Source: RHKX01 sp963839535 (GTDB taxonomy: Bacteria; Actinomycetota; Thermoleophilia; Solirubrobacterales; 70-9). Taken from it: a stretch of DNA of 64,000 nt. The notes beneath the pieces are model-generated. The model saw only the letters and a program-made list of their open reading frames with translations. It did no database searches and was not told the origin of the DNA. Of this stretch, positions 18,109 to 26,516 are shown piece by piece; the stretch's first letter is position 1; each line of letters starts with the position of its first letter. Both the position numbers and the translations under genes were made by a program. The stretch spans positions 186,001 through 250,000 of the forward strand of contig CAWIVF010000009.1 in assembly GCA_963839535.1 (NCBI GenBank), read 5' to 3'.

Positions 18109-18699
18109 TCAGGGGGCCAGACGCGTCGCCGGGTCGAGGCACCACCGCTCGCAGGAGGGCCAGGGCCCGTGCCCGTCGTCGGGGTTGATGTGCTCGGTGC
18201 CCGGGAGCTCGTCGATCTCGCACCCGGCCTCCCGCGCCCACTCCGGCACGCCGCTCGGGCTGTAGGGGTCGGCCTCGCCCCGAACCAGCCGCGGCGGCGA
18301 GATCGAGCTCGCTCGCAGGGCCGCCACGTCCGGCGCCCCGATCGCGAACTCGGCCCCAGGAGCGGGGATCTGCCCGTCCTCGGGCGGCGAGACCAGCAGG
18401 AGCCGGTCGACGGGGCGGTCCAGGTCCGGCACGTGGTGCAGCCAGAGCAGGCAGCCCAGCGAGTGGCAGATCACGACGCGCCCGCGCTCGCCGTCCATCG
18501 AAGCGAGCGATTCGCGCAGCACCGACCGCCAGGCGCTGAGGCTCGGGGCCTCCGGGTCCGGTAGCGAGGGATAGACCACCTCGGCCCCGAGCTCGCGCAG
18601 CCGCCGGGCGAGTCGGCTGTGCCAGTGGCCCGGGTCGCCGTCATAGGCGATCCCGTGCAGGATCAGGAAGGAGTCTGGCCGGTCGGCCCGCCCGAGCAT
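18109..18699 (-). CDS. RBBP9/YdeN-like alpha/beta hydrolase
   Basis: 196 residues from ATG 18699. The short hydrolase pattern of the RBBP9/YdeN family is present: SFLILHGIAYDGDPGHWHSR, the nucleophile elbow VVICHSLGCLLWLHH, the acid LVRGEADPYSPSG and the histidine LPGTEHINPDDGHG (GHGxWP, typical of the family). Members are small serine hydrolases of uncertain substrate. Divergent from the EamA transporter across 59 nt. The 137 nt between this gene and the BrkB-like gene contain no convincing open frame. Confidence 0.85.
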   Translation of the reverse strand: MLGRADRPDSFLILHGIAYDGDPGHWHSRLARRLRELGAEVVYPSLPDPEAPSLSAWRSVLRESLASMDGERGRVVICHSLGCLLWLHHVPDLDRPVDRLLLVSPPEDGQIPAPGAEFAIGAPDVAALRASSISPPRLVRGEADPYSPSGVPEWAREAGCEIDELPGTEHINPDDGHGPWPSCERWCLDPATRLAP

Positions 18700-18758
18700 C
18701 GCGGGATTGTGCCGACTCGAGGAGGGGGCCCGGCGCCCGCTTCCCCGAAGATGGCCCG

Positions 18759-19649
18759 ATGGCGGCACCCACCCCCCATCTCCCCGACGACGCGTGGCCT
18801 GATCAGCGGACCGCCGTCCTGCTGGTCCTTGCGGGGATAGGGGCGGTCCAGCTCGGCTCCGCCCTGGCGACAACGCTGTTCGAGGAGCTCGGCCCCGGCG
18901 GAGCGGTCTTCCTGCGGAGCCTGTTCGCCGCGGTCGTCCTGATGGCGATCTGGCGTCCCGCGCGGAGCGCCCTGGACGGGTCGACGGGCCGCGACATCCT
19001 GCTCTTCGGCCTGGTGCTCGCGGGGATGAACCTGAGCTTCTACGAGGCACTCGACCGGCTGCCGCTGGGGATCGCGGTCACCTTCGAGTTCATCGGGCCG
19101 CTCGTCGTGGCGCTGATCGGCTCGCGCAGCCGCCTCGACCTCCTCTGGGCGGCGCTCGCCGCGGCCGGGATCCTGCTCTTCGCCCCCGACATCGGCGACG
19201 GGCTCGACCCGGTCGGCGTCGCTTTCGCCCTGTCGGCGGCGTTCTTCTGGGGCGTCTACATCTTCGTCTCGGCGCGGGTCGGCCGCGGCCCGACGGGACT
19301 CGGCGGCCTGTCGCTGGCGATGGCGGTCGCGGCGCTGATGCTCGTCCCGATCGGCATCGCCGACGGTGGCGCCGAGCTCCTCGACCCGGAGCTCGCCGCC
19401 GTCGGGCTCGGCGTCGCGCTGCTGAGCTCGGTCGTGCCCTACACGGTGGAGCTGCAGGCCCTGCGCAGGCTCTCGCCGGGCACGTTCGGGGTCCTGCTCA
19501 GCCTCGAGCCGGCCGCCGCGGCCCTGGTCGGCGCCCTCGCGCTCGATCAGGCGCTCGCCGGCCGGGAGGCCCTCGCGGTGGCGCTGGTGGTCATCGCGAG
19601 CGCCGGGGCGCTCCGCTCCTCGAGCGTCGCCGAGGTCCCGGAGGTCTAG
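18759..19649 (+). CDS. EamA/RhtA-type drug/metabolite exporter
   Basis: 296 residues from ATG 18759. Ten predicted TM helices form two EamA repeats (for example AVLLVLAGIGAVQLGSALAT, GAVFLRSLFAAVVLMAIW, ILLFGLVLAGMNLSFYEAL and the second repeat VGVAFALSAAFFWGVYIFVS to TFGVLLSLEPAAAALVGALA). MNLSFYEALDRLPLGIAVT and SLEPAAAALVGA resemble RhtA, the threonine/homoserine exporter subgroup. It likely exports amino acids or small metabolites from the cytoplasm. No regulator is adjacent. Its TAG stop lies directly beside the stop of the convergent zinc-ribbon gene. Confidence 0.9.
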   Translation: MAAPTPHLPDDAWPDQRTAVLLVLAGIGAVQLGSALATTLFEELGPGGAVFLRSLFAAVVLMAIWRPARSALDGSTGRDILLFGLVLAGMNLSFYEALDRLPLGIAVTFEFIGPLVVALIGSRSRLDLLWAALAAAGILLFAPDIGDGLDPVGVAFALSAAFFWGVYIFVSARVGRGPTGLGGLSLAMAVAALMLVPIGIADGGAELLDPELAAVGLGVALLSSVVPYTVELQALRRLSPGTFGVLLSLEPAAAALVGALALDQALAGREALAVALVVIASAGALRSSSVAEVPEV

Positions 19650-19824
19650 CTAGTCCCGGCGGGGCTCGAACCCCGCGCAGGAACGCACGGGCACCGGCGG
19701 GTACTTGGGGTACTCCGGCTGGGTGCGGGAGCGCTCGCAGAGGGAGAAGACAGACCCGCGGGTGTTGCGGACCACCCGCTGGTGCCGGCAGCTGTCGCAG
19801 AGGCCGGCGCGAGTTCGCGTTCAC
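19650..19824 (-). CDS. Small zinc-ribbon-like protein (one frameshift)
   Basis: A 58-codon gene ending at TAG 19652-19650. The product reads GLCDSCRHQRVVRNTRGSVF, SLCERSRTQPEYPKYPPVPV, RSCAGFEPRRD, with cysteines in C-x2-C, C and C positions, a small protein type common in actinomycetes. In this frame a stop lies four codons before GLCDSC; a one-base shift there joins it to GTG 19824 (MNANSR). The four cysteines and the compact length suggest a structural zinc site; function is unknown. It is convergent with the EamA gene. Confidence 0.6.
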
Positions 19825-19920
19825 GCCGAAAAGTCTAGGTCTATGCCCAACAAGCCCCATGCTTCCCGCCACGGTGTGGCCCCCTCCCGGGGGAAGCGGA
19901 CGCGAAGCGGAGCATTTCCC

Positions 19921-19953
19921 CGGAGTTGTCTATTACTTCATTTTGTATAGTGG
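19921..19953 (+). promoter_or_regulatory. AT-rich patch, possible promoter of the ABC exporter genes
   Basis: This patch is strikingly AT-rich for the window and directly precedes the first exporter gene. TATAGT at 19946-19951 is a good -10 hexamer; TTGTCT at 19926-19931 would be a -35 with an unusually short 14-nt spacer. The -10 sits only 2 nt from GTG 19954, so transcription would begin at or after that codon. In that case the real start could be TTG 19963 on a leaderless mRNA. This is a tentative reading. Confidence 0.35.
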
Positions 19954-21732
19954 GTGCCTCTCTTGACGACCTTCCGCCGCCTGCTCCAGTTCCTCCGCCC
20001 CTACCTGCGCGGCAACATCGCCTCGATCGTCCTCGCCTCGCTGGCGATGGGCGCGACGGTGCTGATCCCGTGGCTCATCGGCGCGGTGATCGACGCGATC
20101 CGCACCGGCGACCGCGACGCGGTGCTGCCGCTGTCCATGGCGATCGTCGGCGCCGGGCTGCTTCGACTCGCGCTCACCTCGTCGCGGCGGATCATCGCCG
20201 GCAAGGTCTCGCTCGCCGTCGAGTACGACCTGCGCTCCCGCGTCTACGAGCACCTCCAGACCCTCGAGCTGGGCTTCTTCGACAGTCAGCAGACCGGCCA
20301 GTTGATGTCTCGGGCCACGGTCGACCTGCAGTCGATCCGGTTCTTCCTCGGCTACGGGCTCATCTTCATCACCCAGAGCGCGCTCACCCTCGTGCTGGCG
20401 AGCGCGGTGATGATCTGGCTGCAGCCCGGGCTGGCCCTCCTCGCGCTGATCCCGGTGCCGATCGTCGTCCTCACGGCCATGCGCTACAACCGGTTCTCGC
20501 GGCCCGCGCTGCAGGAGGTCCAGCAGCGGATCGCCGAGCTCACCGTCGAGGCGGAGGAGGCCGTCTCGGGAGTCCGCGTCGTCAAGGCGTTCGCGCGCGA
20601 GGACCACATGCTCGACCGCTTCCGGCGCGCCGTCTCGCGGGTCTTCGACCAGAACGTCTACTCGACCAGGCTTCGCGCCTTCTACAACCCGCTGATCGCC
20701 TTCCTGCCGAACCTCGGCCTGGCCGTGGTGCTCTACGTCGGCGGGCGTCAGGTGATCAACGGAACGCTGTCGACCGGCGACTTCGCCGCCTTCTACATCT
20801 ACCTCGTGATGCTGATCGGGCCGATGCGGATGCTCGGCACCGCGCTCGGCATGTCCCAGCGGGCGATCGCATCCGGCAACCGGCTGTTCGAGGTCCTCGA
20901 CCGCGAGCCCGCGATCGTGTCCCCGCCCGGCGCTCCGCCGCTGCCGCCGGGCCGCGGTCACGTCCGCCTCGAGGGCGTCGGCCTCGCCTACGGGGACGAC
21001 GAGGAGGCGCTCCACGACGTCGACCTCGAGATCCAGGCCGGCCGGGTCGTGGCCCTCGTCGGGCCGACCGGCTCGGGCAAGACCAGCCTGGTGGCGCTGC
21101 TCGCCCGCCTCTACGACCCCACGAGCGGGAGCGTGTCCATCGACGGCGCCGACCTGCGCGACGTCGACCTCGGCTCGCTGCGCTCGCAGATCGCGTTCGT
21201 CGCCGACGACAGCTTCCTGTTCAGCGCGAGCGTCGCCGAGAACATCTCCTACGCCAAGCCGGACGCGACCCGCGAGGAGATCGAGAAGGCGGCTCAGCGT
21301 GCCCAGGCGAGCGGGTTCATCGAGCGCCTCCCCGAGGGCTACGACACGCTCGTCGGTGAGCGGGGACTGACGCTCTCCGGCGGGCAGCGGCAGCGGATCG
21401 CGATCGCTCGCGCCCTGCTCGCCGACCCGCGCATCCTGATCCTCGACGACGCCACGTCCTCGGTCGACGCCCGCACCGAGGCGGAGATCCGCCGCGGCCT
21501 CGGCGAGGCCCTGAGCGGGCGGACCACCTTCATCGTCGCCCACCGCCTCTCGACGATCTCGCTCGCCGACGAGGTCGTGGTCCTCGACGAGGGCCGCGTC
21601 GTCGATCACGGCACCCACGACGAGCTGCTCGATCGCTGCCCGCTCTACCGCGAGATCGCGGACTTCGGGCTGGCCGACCGTGCCTTCCTGCAACGCGATC
21701 TCGAGGAGCGCGAGGAGGTCGCGCGCCTGTGA
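19954..21732 (+). CDS. ABC exporter subunit 1 (TMD-NBD, degenerate catalytic Glu)
   Basis: 592 residues: six-TM ABC exporter domain (residues 15-310) and a nucleotide-binding domain. Walker A VGPTGSGKTSLVALL, signature LTLSGGQRQRIAIARALL, Walker B ILILDDATSSVD and the switch His in FIVAHRLSTI are present. The residue after Walker B is Asp where a catalytic Glu is usual, so ATP site 1 should be degenerate, as in heterodimeric exporters of the TM287/288 and BmrC/D kind. The next gene starts inside this stop (GTGA), so the two half-transporters are made together. Substrate is unknown; drugs, lipids or peptides are typical for the family. Confidence 0.93.
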   Translation: MPLLTTFRRLLQFLRPYLRGNIASIVLASLAMGATVLIPWLIGAVIDAIRTGDRDAVLPLSMAIVGAGLLRLALTSSRRIIAGKVSLAVEYDLRSRVYEHLQTLELGFFDSQQTGQLMSRATVDLQSIRFFLGYGLIFITQSALTLVLASAVMIWLQPGLALLALIPVPIVVLTAMRYNRFSRPALQEVQQRIAELTVEAEEAVSGVRVVKAFAREDHMLDRFRRAVSRVFDQNVYSTRLRAFYNPLIAFLPNLGLAVVLYVGGRQVINGTLSTGDFAAFYIYLVMLIGPMRMLGTALGMSQRAIASGNRLFEVLDREPAIVSPPGAPPLPPGRGHVRLEGVGLAYGDDEEALHDVDLEIQAGRVVALVGPTGSGKTSLVALLARLYDPTSGSVSIDGADLRDVDLGSLRSQIAFVADDSFLFSASVAENISYAKPDATREEIEKAAQRAQASGFIERLPEGYDTLVGERGLTLSGGQRQRIAIARALLADPRILILDDATSSVDARTEAEIRRGLGEALSGRTTFIVAHRLSTISLADEVVVLDEGRVVDHGTHDELLDRCPLYREIADFGLADRAFLQRDLEEREEVARL

Positions 21733-23675
21733 GCGGCTCGCGGGACAACGGCGCGCCGACGCAGCCGGATCGCTCCGAGGGCGTGCGCCCGCCCGGGCTC
21801 GGGAACGCCTGGCTCCTGGTCAAGTCGCTGTGGCGGACGCTTCGCGGCGAGGACGGCCGCGGCCGCAAGGTTCGCTGGCTCTTCGGCCTGCTGCGTCCCT
21901 ACCGGCTCCAGGTCGGGATCATGATGGTCGCCCTCGTGCTTGCGACGGCCGCCGCCCTGGCGCCCCCGTACCTGGCGGGCAAGGCGGTCGACGACGGGAT
22001 CAACGGCGGGCCGGGCGGCGATGGCGACCTCCACGCGCTGACCATCATCGCGCTCCTCTTCGTCGGCTCCGCCGTCCTCTACTGGGCCGCCACCTACGTG
22101 CAGACGTACCTCATCGGCTGGGTCGGCCAGCGCGCGCTGCAGTCGCTGCGGGAGCGGATCTACTCGCACCTGCAGGGGATGTCGATCGGCTTCTACACGC
22201 GCAACCGACCGGGGGTGCTGATCTCGCGCATGACCAACGACGTGCAGGCGCTGGACACTCTGGTCACCGACGGCGTGGTGACCCTCGTCTCGAGCACGCT
22301 CACCCTGCTCGGGGTGATCGCGATCCTGCTGGCGATCGATGCCAGCCTGGCGCTGGTCACCTTCCTCACGTTCCCGCTGCTGGCGCTCGGCAGCATCGTC
22401 TTCCGGATCGCCTCGGCGAGCGCCTACCGGCTGACCCGGGAGAAGATCGCCAACATCACCGCCTACCTCCAGGAGACGCTGAGCGGCGTCCGGGTCGTTC
22501 GCAGCTTCGGGCAGGAGCCGCGCCACATCGCCGAGATGTCCCGGCTGAACGAGGAGAACCGCGCGGTGAACATGCGCACCGTCTACCTCAACGCCTCCTA
22601 CTTCCCGGCCGTCGAGCTGCTCTCGGCGATCGGCACCGCGGCGATCCTGATCTACGGCGGCTACCAGTACCTCGACGGCTCGATCGTCGAGATCGGCGTG
22701 CTGATCGCGTTCGTCGGCTACCTGCAGACCTTCTTCGACCCGATCCAGCAGATCAGCCAGCTCTACACGACCTACCAGCAGGGCATGGCCGCCCTCGACA
22801 AGATCTTCGACCTGCTCGACACCGAGCCCGACACCGTCGACCGGGCCGACGCGATCGACCCCGGCGAGATCCGCGGCAAGATCACGCTCGAGGACGTCTG
22901 GTTCTCCTACGGCGAGGACAAGCGCCTCGCCCTCGCCCACGGCGAGAGCAACGGCGACGGCCCGAAAGCCGACTCCGACGAGGACGGCTGGGCGATGCGG
23001 GCGGTCGACCTCGAGATCCTGCCCGGGCAGACCGTCGCCCTGGTCGGCGAGACGGGCGCCGGCAAGTCGACCCTCGCGAAGCTGATCGCGCGCTTCTACG
23101 ACCCCCAGAAGGGGCGCATCACCATCGACGACGTCGACGTCCGCAAGCTCGACGCGAAGGCCCTGCGCAGCCACCTCGGGATCGTTCCCCAGGAGGGCTT
23201 CCTGTTCAGCGGCACGATCGCCGAGAACGTCGCCTTCGGCCGCCCCGAGGCGAGCCGCGAGGACATCCTCGAGTCCCTCCGCGTGGTCGGCGGCGACGCC
23301 ATGCTCGCCGGGCTCCCCGAGGGCATCGACACCGAGGTCGGCGAGCGCGGCTCCCACCTCTCCGCCGGGCAGCGGCAGATGGTCGCCTTCGCCCGCGCCC
23401 TGCTCGCCGAGCCGCGCATCCTGATCCTCGACGAGGCCACCTCCAACGTCGACGTCCGCACCGAGAACCAGATCGAGCGCGGCCTCGAGCGGCTCCTCCA
23501 CGGCCGCACCGCGATCGTCATCGCCCACCGCCTATCGACGATCAGGAACGCCGCGAGGATCGTGGTGCTGGAGAACGGCGGGATCGTCGAGAGCGGCACG
23601 CACGACGAACTGCTGGAGGCGGGCGGCGCCTACGCGCGCCTGTACGGGACCTGGGCCGGAGATTTGGCCGCCTGA
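21729..23675 (+). CDS. ABC exporter subunit 2 (TMD-NBD, canonical catalytic Glu)
   Basis: 648 residues from GTG 21729, overlapping the upstream stop by 4 nt. A roughly 55-residue N-terminal extension precedes six TM helices (VGIMMVALVLATAAALAPPY, ALTIIALLFVGSAVLYWAAT and others). The NBD has Walker A VGETGAGKSTLAKLI, signature SHLSAGQRQMVAFARALL (LSAGQ instead of LSGGQ), Walker B ILILDEATSNVD with the catalytic Glu, and IVIAHRLSTI. Paired with subunit 1, the altered LSAGQ faces the degenerate site and the canonical LSGGQ of subunit 1 faces the Glu site here, which is the pattern expected of an asymmetric heterodimer. A 30-residue insert (residues 400-420, HGESNGDGPKADSDEDG) separates the linker and NBD. 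Confidence 0.93.
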   Translation: MSGSRDNGAPTQPDRSEGVRPPGLGNAWLLVKSLWRTLRGEDGRGRKVRWLFGLLRPYRLQVGIMMVALVLATAAALAPPYLAGKAVDDGINGGPGGDGDLHALTIIALLFVGSAVLYWAATYVQTYLIGWVGQRALQSLRERIYSHLQGMSIGFYTRNRPGVLISRMTNDVQALDTLVTDGVVTLVSSTLTLLGVIAILLAIDASLALVTFLTFPLLALGSIVFRIASASAYRLTREKIANITAYLQETLSGVRVVRSFGQEPRHIAEMSRLNEENRAVNMRTVYLNASYFPAVELLSAIGTAAILIYGGYQYLDGSIVEIGVLIAFVGYLQTFFDPIQQISQLYTTYQQGMAALDKIFDLLDTEPDTVDRADAIDPGEIRGKITLEDVWFSYGEDKRLALAHGESNGDGPKADSDEDGWAMRAVDLEILPGQTVALVGETGAGKSTLAKLIARFYDPQKGRITIDDVDVRKLDAKALRSHLGIVPQEGFLFSGTIAENVAFGRPEASREDILESLRVVGGDAMLAGLPEGIDTEVGERGSHLSAGQRQMVAFARALLAEPRILILDEATSNVDVRTENQIERGLERLLHGRTAIVIAHRLSTIRNAARIVVLENGGIVESGTHDELLEAGGAYARLYGTWAGDLAA

Positions 23676-24023
23676 TCGGTCGCCGTCGTAGACGCGGGGC
23701 CGCAGGGGCGGGGGCACCGCCTCCGTCCGGCGGGCACGGCGACCGCGGGTGGCCTCCCGAGTGAATCCTCATGCCCGCCGGCCTGAGCGTCGGCGGCACC
23801 CCCACCCCTGCGACCCCTCCGTGACTGGTGGGCCGAGCGAGGCGCCGCCGGGGAATTTGAGAGGGGGTCGAGGGCGAAACCGCATCAATTTCGGCCTATA
23901 GCGCCCAAATTGATGCGTTCTTCCTCAGCGGCAGGTGGCGCCAGCCGTCTGCGGCTCGCCATCCCCTCCCCTCACCAGCCCAAACCAACGCCCGACCTCA
24001 GTCCCAGGCCGGGCGACAGCGAC
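23676..24023. other. Intergenic region (348 nt) between convergent genes
   Basis: No coding frame is supported. GC content drops around 23860-23935. The region holds the perfect inverted repeat listed separately and otherwise shows nothing recognisable. Confidence 0.6.
23881..23917. terminator. Perfect 11-bp inverted repeat, probable bidirectional terminator
   Basis: Arm CGCATCAATTT (23881-23891), a 15-nt loop (23892-23906) and arm AAATTGATGCG (23907-23917), followed by TTCTTCCT. It lies between the end of the ABC exporter operon and the end of a leftward lipoprotein gene, where a shared terminator would be expected. The stem is AT-rich and lacks a long T tract, so an operator or processing site is also possible. 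Confidence 0.5.
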
Positions 24024-24737
24024 CTACGGGCTGAAGCCGCCTGAGCTTCCTCCGCCACCGTCTTCCGGGGCGGGCTCGGGGGCCGGGACCTCGCCTGCTC
24101 CCGCGCCGCCGGTCGGCGCGACCGGCTCGGGCACCGGGACGGGCTCGACCGGGACCGGCGCCGGGGTGGTGGGCGTGGTCGCGGTCGTCGGCGTGGCGGG
24201 GTCGGTCGTGCCCGGCGTGGTGCCGCCGCTCGGCGTCGCCGACGATGCCGACGGGGGCTGACCGCACTCCTCGAATCCGTAGGCCTCGGCGGCGCTCTGC
24301 GCCTCGGCCTCGGCCGCGTCGAGCTCGGTCTCGAGCGAATCGACGGTCGCCGTGTCGCCGGAGGTGGCGGCGGTCTGCTGGTCCTCGAGGATCGAGACCT
24401 GCTCCTCCAGCGCCGCGAGATAGTCCTTCAGGTCGCCGTTCGGGTCCTCGGGGTCGCCGAGGCTCTGCATCGCGCTCAGCACCTCCTCGGTGATCCCGAG
24501 GCGCTGGTCGACCGCAAGGGAGTCCGACTCGGTGCCCAGGGCGCCGAGGGCGGCGTTGGCCTCGGCGCAGGCGGCGTCGGCGCTCGCGACGAAGTCCTCC
24601 TGGGAGACGCCGCTGACGGACTCGGCCGGCTCCGCCTCGGTCGAGATCGTCTCGATCGGCGCGTCGTCGTCCCCGCATCCCCCGAGGAGGGCGGCGATCG
24701 CCCCGCTGACGATGACTGCGGTCAGCTTTCCTCTCAT
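24024..24737 (-). CDS. Lipoprotein with coiled segment and Pro/Thr/Gly-rich tail
   Basis: 237 residues from ATG 24737 (MRGKLTAVIVSGAIAALLGG then Cys: lipobox LLGGC). The mature part is an acidic, mostly helical segment (SQEDFVASADAACAEANAAL, DLKDYLAALEEQVSILEDQQ, AEAQSAAEAYGFEECGQP) with two cysteines that could form a disulfide. About 80 residues of Pro/Thr/Val/Gly repeats follow (TPTTATTPTTPAPVPVEPVP) and a Gly/Ser end. The pattern of a small helical domain with AC...EC is common in uncharacterised actinobacterial lipoproteins. No enzyme family is recognised. The flexible tail suggests a wall-spanning spacer. Confidence 0.7.
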   Translation of the reverse strand: MRGKLTAVIVSGAIAALLGGCGDDDAPIETISTEAEPAESVSGVSQEDFVASADAACAEANAALGALGTESDSLAVDQRLGITEEVLSAMQSLGDPEDPNGDLKDYLAALEEQVSILEDQQTAATSGDTATVDSLETELDAAEAEAQSAAEAYGFEECGQPPSASSATPSGGTTPGTTDPATPTTATTPTTPAPVPVEPVPVPEPVAPTGGAGAGEVPAPEPAPEDGGGGSSGGFSP

Positions 24738-24792
24738 GGGCGTGAGGTTAGCCGCCCGAGCGGCCGCTGGGCGAGGTTCGGCGTGACGAGGC

Positions 24793-25008
24793 TCAGGCGA
24801 CGCCGCGGGGAGTCGCAACCGGGCGGCCGCGACGGCCGAGAGCGATCGAGCGGCTGGCGCGCTCGGTCGGCTCCGCGGGCGCCTGCGGCGCGTCCTCGGC
24901 GTAGAGGTCGTCCCAGCGCGGAGGCGGCGGGTAGGCCGGCTCGGTGCTGCGCGCGAAAAGGGCCTTGATCTTGTCGATCAGCTTCTGCAGGGTCGGCAGT
25001 TGTGACAT
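24793..25008 (-). CDS. Small hypothetical protein
   Basis: 71 residues from ATG 25008 (MSQLPTLQKLIDKIKALFAR). The N-terminus is an amphipathic helix with alternating Lys/Leu/Ile, followed by a Pro-rich segment (TEPAYPPPPRWDDLYAEDAP) and an Arg-rich end. Codon use is as in neighbouring genes. I do not recognise it; it could be a membrane-surface or ribosome-associated small protein, or a spurious frame. It lies between the lipoprotein start and tRNA-Gln, and the 151 nt upstream show no other gene. Confidence 0.4.
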   Translation of the reverse strand: MSQLPTLQKLIDKIKALFARSTEPAYPPPPRWDDLYAEDAPQAPAEPTERASRSIALGRRGRPVATPRGVA

Positions 25009-25159
25009 TGGGTTCTCCGGTCCGCCCCGGCTCCACGCGGGGCTCCGCCGGGTGGCCGGCGGCTCGTGTGGACCACCCATCGGCCGATCGGGCGAAAAAC
25101 TTGCGCCGGATTTCGCCCGCGGACGGCTGTCGGATGGCGGGCGGGCGGGAATCGAAGAG

Positions 25160-25230
25160 CTGCGGGCCAGGGATTCGAACCCCGAATACCTCTTCCAGAG
25201 AGAGGCGTGTTGCCGTTACACCAGCCCGCA
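25160..25230 (-). tRNA. tRNA-Gln (anticodon CTG)
   Basis: 71 nt. Acceptor stem TGCGGGC/GCCCGCA with the U1-A72 pair typical of glutamine tRNAs and discriminator G; anticodon stem CCTCT/AGAGG around loop CTCTGGA, giving anticodon CTG, which reads CAG; T-arm GGGGTTCGAATCCC. The D-arm is short (TGGTGTAACGGCA). No CCA is encoded. Confidence 0.93.
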
Positions 25231-25254
25231 AAGGTCCGGTCGGAGGGGGCTAGG

Positions 25255-26493
25255 TTAGCGGGAACCGACCGCTTCGAGATCGGCGTCGGGGTCGGCGAGA
25301 GCCGCCTTCCCGGAACCGATCGGAGCGCCGGATTCGAGCATCCGGCGGGCGTGAAGGAGATCCTCCGACCGCCCCACCGAGAGCGCCGCGACGACCCGGT
25401 CGCCCTGCAGGTACCAGGCCGAGAAGGCCCCGCCGTCGCGATCGCCGCGCCAGACGACCTCGTCCCAATCCGCCGCCGGCCCGACGTATTCCATCGAGGC
25501 CCAGTCCGCCAGGTCGCTGAAGAAGTACGGGACGACCCGGTAGGGCGCCGCCTCGCCGAGCATCCCGCGGGCCGCGTGGCGACCCTGCTGGAAGGCCACG
25601 TCCCAGTGCTCGATCCGCAGCCGCCGCCCATGGAGCTCGCTCTCGTAGCTGCAGCAGTCGCCCGCCGCGAAGATCCCGTCGGCCGAGGTGCGCAGCGCCG
25701 CATCGCAGACGATCCCGTCGCCGACCTCGAGGCCGGCGCGTCCGGCGAGCATCGTGTCGGCGCGCACGCCGGCGCCGACGATCACGGCATCGCAGCCGAT
25801 CTCGCGCCCGGACTCGGTCAGCACGGCGGCCACTCGCTCCTCGCCGCGGAAGCCGGCCAGCGACTCGCCGCCGAGTATCTCCACCCCCTTCGACTCGAGC
25901 AGGGAGTGGAACCAGCCGCCGACCTCGTCGCCGAACCCGCGGGAGAGCGCCACCTCCTCGAGCGCCACGATCGTGCAGCGCTTGCCCATCTCGGTCAGCG
26001 AGGCCGCCACCTCGGCCCCGATGTAGCTCGCGCCCACGAGGACGACATGCTCGGCGTCGGCCACGTCGGCGCGGATCGAGTCGGCGTTGCCGAAGGCGCG
26101 CAGGTAGTGGATCCCGGCGAGCTGGGCGCCGTCGACGCGGAGGATGTTGACCATCGCGCCGGTGGCCAGGAGAGCCGTCCCGAAGCCGACCTCCTCCCCG
26201 CCCTGGAGCTTCGCGGTCCGCTCGCCCGCGTCGAGGGACATCACGCTCCGCCCGGTGATCAGCTCGACCGCGTTCTGCTCGTACCAGTCCGGCTGGTGGA
26301 CGTAGGCGTCGCTGCGCTCACTCGTCCCGCGGAGGTAGTCCTTCGAGAGCGGCGGGCGGTCGTAGGGAGGATCGGGCTCGCGCCCGACCAGCAGGATCGA
26401 GCCTTCGGCGCCGCGCCGGCGCAGCTCGGCCGCGCATTGGGCCGAGGCGATGCCTCCCCCGATCAGGAGATGGTCGACGTGGCGGTCGGGCAC
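25255..26493 (-). CDS. FAD-dependent NAD(P)H oxidoreductase (ferredoxin/rubredoxin reductase type)
   Basis: 412 residues, GTG start at 26493. FAD-binding dinucleotide fold HLLIGGGIASAQCAAELRRR, the PPLSKDYLRG segment, an NAD-binding GxGxxG-like VVLVGASYIGAEVAASL, and the FAD-closing motif ADGIFAAGDCCSYES. The C-terminal reductase domain (HWDVAFQQGRHAARGMLG) is typical of AIF-like/BphA4-like reductases that pass electrons from NAD(P)H to a ferredoxin, rubredoxin or Rieske partner. No ferredoxin is adjacent. It is the last gene of the APC-permease/RCK operon (23 nt after the RCK gene), which may indicate redox control of that system, but this is only context. Confidence 0.9.
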   Translation of the reverse strand: MPDRHVDHLLIGGGIASAQCAAELRRRGAEGSILLVGREPDPPYDRPPLSKDYLRGTSERSDAYVHQPDWYEQNAVELITGRSVMSLDAGERTAKLQGGEEVGFGTALLATGAMVNILRVDGAQLAGIHYLRAFGNADSIRADVADAEHVVLVGASYIGAEVAASLTEMGKRCTIVALEEVALSRGFGDEVGGWFHSLLESKGVEILGGESLAGFRGEERVAAVLTESGREIGCDAVIVGAGVRADTMLAGRAGLEVGDGIVCDAALRTSADGIFAAGDCCSYESELHGRRLRIEHWDVAFQQGRHAARGMLGEAAPYRVVPYFFSDLADWASMEYVGPAADWDEVVWRGDRDGGAFSAWYLQGDRVVAALSVGRSEDLLHARRMLESGAPIGSGKAALADPDADLEAVGSR

Positions 26494-26516
26494 GCCTCAG
26501 CGGGTCCGGGTCGAGC

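Noticed and set aside
21645..23528. Minus-strand open frame of over 600 codons opposite the second ABC subunit
   Set aside because: Shadow of the ABC gene; no start signal or motifs.
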